From assembly GCA_037200445.1 (NCBI GenBank), contig JBBCGH010000001.1, positions 2,418,001 through 2,482,000 of the forward strand: 64,000 nt of DNA. Reading direction: 5' to 3'. Positions 52,420-59,650 of this stretch are shown here, in pieces (position 1 is the stretch's first letter; each line of letters starts with the position of its first letter). The DNA is from Alphaproteobacteria bacterium. Lineage in GTDB: Bacteria > Pseudomonadota > Alphaproteobacteria > Rhizobiales > Xanthobacteraceae. The notes below the pieces were generated by a model that worked only from the letters and a program-made list of their open reading frames with translations, was not told where the DNA came from and ran no database searches. The position numbers and the translations under genes are program-made.

Positions 52420-53442
52420 CTAGAACGTCACGATGATCTTGCCGAAGACCTTCCGGCCTTCGAGCCGCGCGAGGCCCTGCTCGAATTCTGCGAGCGGCAC
52501 CTCGGTATCGACCACAGGCGTCAGGCCTGCCGCCATCTTGGCGAGGCTTTCGTGCACGTTGCGAATGGTGCAGCCGAACGAGCCGAGAATGCGGTACTGC
52601 TGCAGGTAAAGCTGGAACAGGTTGATCTGGGTCGATTGCCCCGAGGTCGAGCCGCAGGTGACGAGCCGTCCGCCGCGCTTGAGGCAGAGCAAGGAGCCGT
52701 TGAAGGTGTCCGGCCCGACGTGCTCGAATGCGACGTCGACGCCTTTCTTGCCCGTTTGCTTGCGCACGATGCTTTCGAAGCGGTCGGTGCGGTAGTTGAT
52801 GACGTGATCGGCGCCGAGCGCCTTGGCTTTCGCGATTTTCTCGTCATCACCGACGGTGGTGAACACGGTTGCGCCGACAGCCTTTGCCATCTTGATCGCC
52901 GCCGTGCCGATGCCCGAGCCGCCGGCCTGAACCAGTATGGATTCTCCCGCCTCGAACCTGGCGTTGTCGAACAGCATGTGCTGCACGGTGCCGAACGCCA
53001 CAGGAGCGCAGGTCGCATCGCGAAAACTCACGCCGTCCGGGACCGGGACCACCAACCGCGCCGGCATATTGAGAAGGTCGCGCGCAAAGCCGTCGGCATG
53101 AAAACCCATCACGCCGGACACGTTTTCACACAGGTTGTCGCGTCCCGCGCGGCAGGCCTTGCAGGTGCCGCAGGTCAATCCGCCGTAGGTAACGACACGG
53201 TCGCCCGGCTTGACCGCGGCGACGCCATCGCCGACCGCCGCGATCTCGCCTGCGGCCTCGACGCCGACGACAAGCGGAAGCTTGCGTTTGGCGAAGGCCA
53301 TGCCGCGCCAGCCCCAGACATCGAGATGGTTGAGCCCGATCGCCTTGATGCGGACCTGGACTTCGCCCTGGCCCGGCGCAGGCGGCTCCGGCACCTCGAT
53401 CAGCTCGAGCTTGCGGTCGGCAACAAGCGTCAGCGCGCGCAT
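52420..53442 (-). CDS. adh2XL: Zinc-binding alcohol dehydrogenase of the acpXL cluster (Adh2XL)
   Basis: The 340-residue MDR-family enzyme has the catalytic zinc contacts near GLNHLDVWGW and CGTCKACRAGRDNLC (structural zinc), and the nucleotide loop QAGGSGIGTAAIKMAK. In the rhizobial cluster this gene is present in most genomes, but its catalytic role in very-long-chain fatty acid synthesis is unclear; an enoyl or keto step is possible. It is separated from the FabG-like gene by repeat DNA. Confidence 0.88.
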   Translation of the reverse strand: MRALTLVADRKLELIEVPEPPAPGQGEVQVRIKAIGLNHLDVWGWRGMAFAKRKLPLVVGVEAAGEIAAVGDGVAAVKPGDRVVTYGGLTCGTCKACRAGRDNLCENVSGVMGFHADGFARDLLNMPARLVVPVPDGVSFRDATCAPVAFGTVQHMLFDNARFEAGESILVQAGGSGIGTAAIKMAKAVGATVFTTVGDDEKIAKAKALGADHVINYRTDRFESIVRKQTGKKGVDVAFEHVGPDTFNGSLLCLKRGGRLVTCGSTSGQSTQINLFQLYLQQYRILGSFGCTIRNVHESLAKMAAGLTPVVDTEVPLAEFEQGLARLEGRKVFGKIIVTF

Positions 53443-53452
53443 TCCAGTTAGG

Positions 53453-53592
53453 TCCTCATCCTGAGGTGCGAGCCTTAGGCGCGTTTACGCGCGTTTTCGA
53501 CGCGCTACGGCGAGCCTCGAAGGATGGCCGCAGGCGCGAAGCGGGCCGCGATCCTTCGAGACGCGACCTTCGGTCGCTCCTCAGGATGAGGA
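53453..53592. repeat. CCTCATCCTGAGG dispersed repeat pair inside the VLCFA operon
   Basis: The gap between the FabG-like gene and adh2XL is filled by one forward copy (CCTCATCCTGAGGTGC at 53454) and one inverted copy (ATCCTTCGAGACGCG to CAGGATGAGG at 53551-53592), with a GCGCGAAGCGGGCC middle. Together they can fold as a large stem. The operon is still in one direction across it. Confidence 0.75.
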
Positions 53593-53598
53593 TCTCCA

Positions 53599-54360
53599 TC
53601 AGCGGTGGATGCCGAGCGCCGCCGTCAACCCACCGTCAACCGGAAGGTAGGCGCCGGTGATGTAGGAGGCGGCGGGCGAAAGCAGGAACGCCACGATGCC
53701 GGCGACGTCGTCGGGCTTGGCGAAGCGCTTGGCCGGAATCTGGTCTGCCATCCGCTCGCGGAATTTCTCGTACTTCAACAGCATCTCGGTGTCGATGAAG
53801 CCGGGCGCGACGTAGTTGACCGTGATGTTGCGGCTCGCGATCTCGACCGCCAGCGTGCGCGTATAGCCGAGCAGCGCGGCTTTCGTTGCCGCATAGGCCG
53901 CATTGCCCTGATTGCCGCGCTCGGCCGTCACCGAACCGATCACCACGACGCGGCCTTCCTTCGCGCGCATCATGGTACGCACCAGCCCGGTCACGAGGCG
54001 GGTGAACGACCAGAAATTCACCTGCATCGCGGCCTCGGCCTTGTCCTGGTCGAGCATCACGGCGAGCGTGTCGTAGGACTGGCCGGCGTTGTGCACGAAG
54101 GCGGAGTAGGGCGTCTCCTTCTCGAGCGTTGCCATCAGCTGGTTCACCGCCACCTTGTCGGCGAGGTCAGCCTGATGCGCCGCGAACGAACGCCCCGGAT
54201 AGGCCGCCGTCAGTTCCTTGACCAGCGCGTCGGCTTCGGCGCCCGCCGAGCGGTAGGTGAAGGTCACTTCATGACCGGCAGCCGCAAGCGTTCGGACGAT
54301 TGCAGAACCGAGTCCGCGCCCGCCGCCCGTGACCAGAACACGCCGCGCACCGTCCGCCAT
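53599..54360 (-). CDS. 3-oxoacyl-ACP reductase-like SDR of the acpXL cluster
   Basis: The 253-residue short-chain dehydrogenase has TGGGRGLGSAIV (cofactor loop), HNAGQSYD, the catalytic Ser in IGSVTAERG and YAATKAALLG, and the C-terminal VDGGLTAALGIHR. It resembles FabG and should reduce the 3-keto intermediates during chain elongation to the C26-C28 stage. Its ATG overlaps the fabF1XL stop (ATGA), so it is coupled to the ketosynthase. Confidence 0.9.
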   Translation of the reverse strand: MADGARRVLVTGGGRGLGSAIVRTLAAAGHEVTFTYRSAGAEADALVKELTAAYPGRSFAAHQADLADKVAVNQLMATLEKETPYSAFVHNAGQSYDTLAVMLDQDKAEAAMQVNFWSFTRLVTGLVRTMMRAKEGRVVVIGSVTAERGNQGNAAYAATKAALLGYTRTLAVEIASRNITVNYVAPGFIDTEMLLKYEKFRERMADQIPAKRFAKPDDVAGIVAFLLSPAASYITGAYLPVDGGLTAALGIHR

Positions 54361-55637
54361 CAGCGCGGCTCCCGTCCCATGATGAGCGAGACGTTCTGCC
54401 CGCCGAAGCCGAACGAGTTGGAGATGACATGCGTCACGCGCGCATCGCGCGCGACGTTCGGCACGACGTCGAGCGGAATGGTCGGATCGGGCACTTGATA
54501 GTTGATGGTCGGTGGAATGCGCTGGTTTTCCAGCGTCAGGAGGCTGAACACGGACTCGACCGCGCCCGCCGCCGAGATGGTATGGCCAATCATCGATTTG
54601 TTCGACGAGATCGGAATGCGCGTTGCGCGTTCGCCGAATACGGCCGAGACGCTCAAATACTCGTTCTTGTCGTTCTCAGGCGTGCCGGTGCCATGGGCAT
54701 TGATGTAGTCGATGTCGTCCGGATTGAGGCCGGCATCATTGAGCGCATTGCGCATGCAGCCGATGCTCGGCTTGCCGTCGGGGCTCGAGCGCGTGCGATG
54801 GAAGCTGTCGGCCATCTCGCCGCAGCCTTCCAGCACGCCAAGGATTTTCGCGCCGCGCGCCTGAGCGGCCTCGAGCCGCTCCAGCACGAGCGCGCCCGCA
54901 CCCTCCGCCATGACGAAGCCGTCGCGATCCTTCGAGAACGGACGCGAGGCCCCTTGCGGCGGATCGTTGCTGGTCGAAAGCGCCGAGAGGAGCGAGAACC
55001 GGATCAGCGACTCGGCGTTCACCGACGCGTCGGTCCCGATGCAAAGGGCGGCGCCCGCCTCGCCACGCCGGATCGACTCGACTCCGAGCTGGATCGCAGA
55101 GACGCCCGACGCGCACGCGGTCGACACCGAGATCGGCGAGCCTTTGGTGCCGAAGCGTTCGGCGATGTTTCCGGCGACCGATCCGAACAGGAAGCGCTCG
55201 TAGATGTGGCGGAATTTTCCGGTCTCGCCCGCACGCATCAGGTCGGCGTAACCAAGTTCGCCATTCGCGCCCGAGGCGCGCACCAGCTCCTCGCGCTGGT
55301 CCCACTCGATCTCGATCGGCGCGACCGCGATGAAAAGCGGCCCCGGGAAGTCGCCGCGGCTTCCGATATTGGACTGCGCGATGGCCTCCTCGGCAGCCAT
55401 TTCGGCAAGTCGTTCGGACAATCCGGGCGAGGAATGATGCTCGACTGGAATGAAGTCGATGGTGCCCGCAATGCGGGTCTTCAGGCCTTCGGTCGAGATG
55501 CGCGTGATCGCGCGGATACCCGACTCGCCGGCGGTGAGCTTGCGCCAGTTGTCCTCGCGCCCCGCGCCGAGCGACGTGATGACTCCCATACCGGTGACGA
55601 CGACGATCGGCCTGCCTGCCTGGTCAGTCTTCGCCAT
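54360..55637 (-). CDS. fabF1XL: Ketosynthase FabF1XL
   Basis: The 425-residue beta-ketoacyl-ACP synthase has the full catalytic triad: Cys175 in STACASG, His in HGTGTPEND and His in NKSMIGHTISAAG. It elongates the acyl chain on AcpXL. It follows fabF2XL in the cluster with 12 bases between. The length and motifs are canonical for KAS II. Confidence 0.94.
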   Translation of the reverse strand: MAKTDQAGRPIVVVTGMGVITSLGAGREDNWRKLTAGESGIRAITRISTEGLKTRIAGTIDFIPVEHHSSPGLSERLAEMAAEEAIAQSNIGSRGDFPGPLFIAVAPIEIEWDQREELVRASGANGELGYADLMRAGETGKFRHIYERFLFGSVAGNIAERFGTKGSPISVSTACASGVSAIQLGVESIRRGEAGAALCIGTDASVNAESLIRFSLLSALSTSNDPPQGASRPFSKDRDGFVMAEGAGALVLERLEAAQARGAKILGVLEGCGEMADSFHRTRSSPDGKPSIGCMRNALNDAGLNPDDIDYINAHGTGTPENDKNEYLSVSAVFGERATRIPISSNKSMIGHTISAAGAVESVFSLLTLENQRIPPTINYQVPDPTIPLDVVPNVARDARVTHVISNSFGFGGQNVSLIMGREPR

Positions 55638-55649
55638 GGCGCGTCTCCC

Positions 55650-56840
55650 TCAATCGACCGATTCGACGAGAGCGAGGCCCTCGCCGCGCCGATGCCCGAT
55701 GCTCGTCACCACCACCTGCCGCAGCGGCGCATCCATCGCCCGCTCGACCCCGGAGTCGTCCGCCGGCGGAAACAGGCGGCCATGCCGCAACGCGACCGCG
55801 GCAAGCGCGATATTAGCCGGAAATTGTGGTTCGAGCCCATGACCGAGATGGGTGCCGGTGGCGCGCACGGCAAGGCCGGGATGCTGAGCCAGGAATGCCC
55901 GTTCTTCCGCAGTGACGGGCTCGACACCCGTCGCGCCCGAGAGGATGGCGGCGTTGTCCGGCTTCACGCGCTTCGCAACGCCCGACCACATGCGCTCCAG
56001 TGTGCCCGTGATCGCGCCCGGCACGCGCCTGACCTGATCGGATTCGATGCTGGTCAGCCGTGCGAACGGTTTCGCGCCGCGTTTCACCGCGTGCTGCTTC
56101 TCTTCCAGCACCAGAAATGCCGCGATGGTGCCGAGCTCCATGCCGCCGCCGTTCGTCACGCGTTCCCAGACCCGCGTGTGTTGGTCGTGCGTGAGGCATT
56201 TCGCCAGCACATAGTACAAGATGACCTCGAAGCGCTCGGCGTTGTATGCGCCGCCGACCAGAGCAATCTCACTCTGTCCGGCCATGATCCGGGCGAGCGC
56301 GATGCGCACCGCGTCAACCCCGGCCGGCTCTTCGCCCATGAACGTGCGCGATGAGCCCGTGACGCCGTGCACGATCGAGATGTTTCCGGCCATCAGGTTC
56401 GCGAGCTGTGCGAGGAACAGGGTGGGGCGCAGATCGCTCATCAGGCGCTGATTGAGGTAGGCGCCGCGATCATTCGCGGTGCGCAGTCCCGCCAGCACGC
56501 TGATGTCGACTTTCCCGTCACGCTCGCCGCCGCCGGCCGCGACGATCATGTCGGTCTGCGCGAGGAGGCCGGCATTCCCCTTCATGCCGGCATTATCGAG
56601 CGCCAGCCCGGCGGCGTAGACGCCGTAGCGCAGCCACGCCTCCATCTGGCGCTGGTCGCCCTTTTTCGGGATCTGCTTGTCGAAGTCGACCGGGACGGCG
56701 CGGTGCAGGACATAGGGCGCAAACGCCGTGGTGTCGGCGCTGGACGGTTTGGACAGTCCCTCCCAGTGCGCCTCGAGGCTCTCGCCGAGGCTGCTGACGA
56801 TACCGACGCCGGTAATCCAGACCTCACGCGCATCAGCCAT
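55650..56840 (-). CDS. fabF2XL: Ketosynthase-like FabF2XL lacking the active-site cysteine
   Basis: The 396-residue protein has the ketosynthase fold (VWITGVGIVSSLGESLEAHWEG start) but the nucleophile position is GVTGSSRTFMGEE (about 159-171) instead of the TACAS form, and the C-terminal His segment reads GTHLGHGLEP. It thus probably works as a non-catalytic partner or decarboxylase-type subunit with FabF1XL, much like chain length factors. It overlaps the fabZXL stop by eight bases. Confidence 0.88.
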   Translation of the reverse strand: MADAREVWITGVGIVSSLGESLEAHWEGLSKPSSADTTAFAPYVLHRAVPVDFDKQIPKKGDQRQMEAWLRYGVYAAGLALDNAGMKGNAGLLAQTDMIVAAGGGERDGKVDISVLAGLRTANDRGAYLNQRLMSDLRPTLFLAQLANLMAGNISIVHGVTGSSRTFMGEEPAGVDAVRIALARIMAGQSEIALVGGAYNAERFEVILYYVLAKCLTHDQHTRVWERVTNGGGMELGTIAAFLVLEEKQHAVKRGAKPFARLTSIESDQVRRVPGAITGTLERMWSGVAKRVKPDNAAILSGATGVEPVTAEERAFLAQHPGLAVRATGTHLGHGLEPQFPANIALAAVALRHGRLFPPADDSGVERAMDAPLRQVVVTSIGHRRGEGLALVESVD

Positions 56841-57306
56841 GGGAAAGCACTTCCATGGGAAACGCGATCTGCTTGGCGACGGCCTCCATGCTGGTGCGGA
56901 ACGACGGGCTGGGAAATTCGACCAGACGGAATGTCAGCTCGGCGCTGCACACCGGCTTTCCCTCGCACCTGATCTCGGCCTTGGTGATCGCATATCCGGA
57001 GCCGTCGTGGACCAGCTTGGCCGAGGCCGCAAGCTTTTGTCCCGGCGTCACGAAGGTGCGCAGCTTCGCATCCTTCACCGCAGCGAAGAACGGCATGCGG
57101 GTGAACTTGTGCATCGCAATCAACAGCCAGCCGGAAGCCTGGTTCATCGTCTCGATCAGGAGCACGCCGGGCATCAGCGGATGACCCGGGAAATGGCCCT
57201 CGAAGATGGTGGAAGACGTCGGGACCGTCGCCTCGGTACGGATCGTGTGGTCGTCAAGCTTGAGTTCGACAATCCGGTCGAGGAGGAGAAAGTACTCGAG
57301 GCGCAT
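56833..57306 (-). CDS. fabZXL: 3-hydroxyacyl-ACP dehydratase FabZXL
   Basis: The 157-residue protein has the FabZ hot-dog fold with EGHFPGHPLMPGVLLIETM: catalytic His38 in GHFPGHP and Glu52 in LIE. It removes water from the 3-hydroxyacyl intermediate during VLCFA elongation. The ATG at 57306 is in line with the family; the frame upstream is the shadow of acpXL. It lies 11 bases after the acpXL stop. Confidence 0.92.
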   Translation of the reverse strand: MRLEYFLLLDRIVELKLDDHTIRTEATVPTSSTIFEGHFPGHPLMPGVLLIETMNQASGWLLIAMHKFTRMPFFAAVKDAKLRTFVTPGQKLAASAKLVHDGSGYAITKAEIRCEGKPVCSAELTFRLVEFPSPSFRTSMEAVAKQIAFPMEVLSHG

Positions 57307-57317
57307 GCGATCTCGAT

Positions 57318-57608
57318 TTAAGCGGGCGCGGCGCCCTTGGCGGCGATCAACTCGTCGATGCGCGCGCAGAGATTGCCCAGTACGAAATATTGCTCGGTCG
57401 TCGCCTTGCCGTCGTTGACCTCCTGGGTCCACTGCTCGAGCGGCAGCTTGATCCCGAACGCCTTGTCGATCGCGAACGCGACGTCGAGGAAGTCCAGACT
57501 GTCGATGCCGAGGTCGTCGATCGCATGACTTTGCGGCGTGATCTTCTCGCGCTCGATATCGCAGGTCTCGGAAATGATGTTGGCCACGGTGTCGAAAGTG
57601 GAGGACAT
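57318..57608 (-). CDS. acpXL: Acyl carrier protein AcpXL
   Basis: The 96-residue specialised acyl carrier protein has the phosphopantetheine site [15 protein letters not shown] with Ser37 in the DSL motif. It carries the very-long-chain 27-hydroxy acyl group for lipid A. The ATG chosen gives [18 protein letters not shown], the family's usual start; upstream in-frame codons are not coding. It is the first gene of the minus-strand cluster. Confidence 0.95.
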   Translation of the reverse strand: MSSTFDTVANIISETCDIEREKITPQSHAIDDLGIDSLDFLDVAFAIDKAFGIKLPLEQWTQEVNDGKATTEQYFVLGNLCARIDELIAAKGAAPA

Positions 57609-58134
57609 CGGCAACCCTCTGAAAATTAGTCTGTTTTTGGTAGGGGCGCCTGATCGCGCACATCCCCCCGGCCGGGAGCCGGGCACCCGTCCGCCGTCTT
57701 ATCGCGCGTGGCTCGTATAGCCAAGGGGTTGGGTGACATCAATGGCGCGCGATCGTGGAGCGCCTTGATGCTGTGGAAGCGCACACAGCGCACGCCCGTT
57801 CTGTGGATCGGTCAGGTTCGGCCGTCGGGATTGCGTTTGTCGAATCCCGCGCAAGTAGATCGCTGTCCAGCTGAAAGAACTACTCGTCTCGGTTAACCAA
57901 TACTCGATTGAGTTGGAGTTGTAGCTTGTTGTTACAAGCCTTCGCAAATAGTGAAGGCGAGTAAGATCGGACGTTTGAAGGTCACAGAATACCATGCAGC
58001 GCAGCGTTAATACGTTAACTTGGGAGTCTCTTGCCACATTGATTCCTTCTTCTAGCCAACTTCGGGCCGGTAAATCGCACGATTTGCTGGCGAAGCGGTT
58101 CCCTCTCTCCACAACAAAAGAAGGGACACCGCGG
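57609..58134. other. Divergent intergenic region between acpXL and the RlpA-like gene
   Basis: About 525 bases without a gene. It should hold the acpXL operon promoter on one side and the RlpA-like gene's on the other. Two overlapping hairpins are visible: GCTTGT/ACAAGC (57924-57939) and GCCTTC/GAAGGC (57938-57958), which share two bases and so exclude each other. A weaker ACTCGATTGAGT palindrome lies at 57902-57913. No gene-like frame was accepted here. Confidence 0.4.
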
Positions 58135-58539
58135 ATGGTTATGCGGAAACTTGGATATTTGGGGCTTACGGGACTTCTACTTCTCTCAGTCGTCAGCGCC
58201 GCGGAAGCGCGCCATCGGAAACATTCTCATTCGGGCGGAAACACTCATTCAGGACTGGCTTCGATGTATGGGAACAAGGCCGACGGCTACGCCGGCCGCC
58301 GCACGGCCAGCGGAGAGCGCGTGTCGTCAGGCGGTCTGACCGCCGCGCACCGCAGCCTGCCGTTCGGCACCATGGTGCGCGTCACCAACACCCGCAACAG
58401 CAAGTCGGTCGTGGTGCGGATCAACGACCGCGGCCCGTTCGTGCGGGGCCGGGTGATCGACCTGACGCCCGCGGGGGCGCGCGCGATTGGCATGTCCGGA
58501 CTTGCGCCGGTCTCGCTGGCGGTTGTGAGCAAGAGCTAA
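58135..58539 (+). CDS. RlpA-like septal ring lytic protein, short
   Basis: The 134-residue product has a signal peptide ([20 protein letters not shown]) and one double-psi beta-barrel RlpA domain: [40 protein letters not shown] and [19 protein letters not shown], with the Asp of the lytic transglycosylase site in NDRGPF. No SPOR domain is present, unlike full-length RlpA. AAGGGA lies nine bases before the ATG chosen. It may cut glycan strands or act as an expansin-like protein. Confidence 0.88.
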   Translation: MVMRKLGYLGLTGLLLLSVVSAAEARHRKHSHSGGNTHSGLASMYGNKADGYAGRRTASGERVSSGGLTAAHRSLPFGTMVRVTNTRNSKSVVVRINDRGPFVRGRVIDLTPAGARAIGMSGLAPVSLAVVSKS

Positions 58540-58543
58540 CAAG

Positions 58544-58861
58544 CTACTTTGTCGGGTCGGCCGATGGCGCCGGAATGGGCGTGCAGTTCCGCCGGCCCGA
58601 CAACACGCAATCCTGGTTGCGGCGCATCTCGGCCATGGTGTTGGCGATCCAGATGCCCCCCGCGACAAGCAGGATGCAGGCGAGCAATCCCAATCCATTG
58701 TTGATCATGCGCTGGCGATAGTCGTCAGGCTCGCCCTGCGCATATTTCTCGACGCCCTCGACCGGCGCACCCGGTTCCGCGGGCGGCGGCACGCGCGTTC
58801 GGCCGCGGTGAAACGGCAGAACCCGGCCGCGATCCCGGTCGGGAGGAACATTCGACGACAT
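58544..58861 (-). CDS. Small conserved membrane protein
   Basis: The 105-residue protein has a charged, proline-rich N-terminus, one TM helix (LGLLACILLVAGGIWIANTM, about 57-77) and a short C-terminal tail with two cysteines (DCVLSGRRNC). The layout and the motif DYRQRMINNGLGL look like a conserved Hyphomicrobiales membrane protein of unknown function. Convergent with the RlpA-like gene, four bases between stops. Confidence 0.75.
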   Translation of the reverse strand: MSSNVPPDRDRGRVLPFHRGRTRVPPPAEPGAPVEGVEKYAQGEPDDYRQRMINNGLGLLACILLVAGGIWIANTMAEMRRNQDCVLSGRRNCTPIPAPSADPTK

Positions 58862-59085
58862 GTCCCGATTCTAGCACTTCGCGGTCCGCGGCGCGCCGAT
58901 CCTTACGCAGCTTGCGCATGCGCGAGTTTCCCCGCCACGAAGGTTGCCGCAACGGCACGGTCCCGGCCCCACGTCAGCGTAAGTATGACCGAGGAATAAG
59001 CGACAGTCTTCCGTTCCGCCCGATGCCAAACTGTTGACTGGACGCGAGCCGATTTGCTCTCGATAGGGGCGGCAAGGAGCTGACG

Positions 59086-59553
59086 ATGAGATGTTTACTG
59101 ACAAGCTTGGTGCTGCTGGCCGGCCTCGCAACGAGCGCGTATGCACAGGACTACAAGGCGGGGGCCCTGGTGATCGACCACCCTTGGACGCGTGCGACTC
59201 CCAAGGGCGCGACGGTCGCCGGTGGCTATCTGAAGATCACCAATACGGGTAGCACCCCCGACAAATTGATCGGCGGCTCGGCCGACGTTGCGCGCAAGTT
59301 CGAGGTCCATGAGATGAGCATGGACGGCGGCGTGATGAAGATGCGCGAGCTCAAGGACGGGCTCGAAATTCCTGCGGGCGCGACCATCGAGCTCAAGCCC
59401 GGCTCGTATCACATCATGATGACGTCCATCTCGCGGCCACTTGCGAAAGGCGACAAGGTGAAAGGCTCGCTCACCTTCGAGAAAGCCGGCAAGGTGGACG
59501 TCGAATTCGCCGTCGAGGCGCTGGGCGGAATGCCCAAGGAGCACGGGCACTAG
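59086..59553 (+). CDS. Periplasmic copper chaperone PCu(A)C
   Basis: The 155-residue product has a signal peptide (SLVLLAGLATSAYA) and the PCu(A)C domain: IDHPWTRATPKGATVAGGYL and the copper site formed by FEVHEMSMDGGVMKMRELKDG plus PGSYHIMM, where His and Met residues bind Cu(I). It delivers copper to the CuA centre of cytochrome oxidase. A short His tail (KEHGH) adds metal affinity. CuA-type oxidase genes are not nearby. GGCAAGGAGCTGACG precedes the ATG. Confidence 0.9.
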   Translation: MRCLLTSLVLLAGLATSAYAQDYKAGALVIDHPWTRATPKGATVAGGYLKITNTGSTPDKLIGGSADVARKFEVHEMSMDGGVMKMRELKDGLEIPAGATIELKPGSYHIMMTSISRPLAKGDKVKGSLTFEKAGKVDVEFAVEALGGMPKEHGH

Positions 59554-59650
59554 GCAGCGCCGATCGCCCGGCGTTTGCTTGCAAATCCGCCGGCAATCTT
59601 GATAGTGCCGCGACCGCTGCCAGCCCGTGGCGCGGGTCAGCGGAACCAGT

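Noticed and set aside
57994-58134. N-terminal extension of the RlpA-like gene (ATG at 57994)
   Set aside because: The 47 extra residues hide the signal peptide that starts at [16 protein letters not shown] just ahead of 58135 supports the short form.
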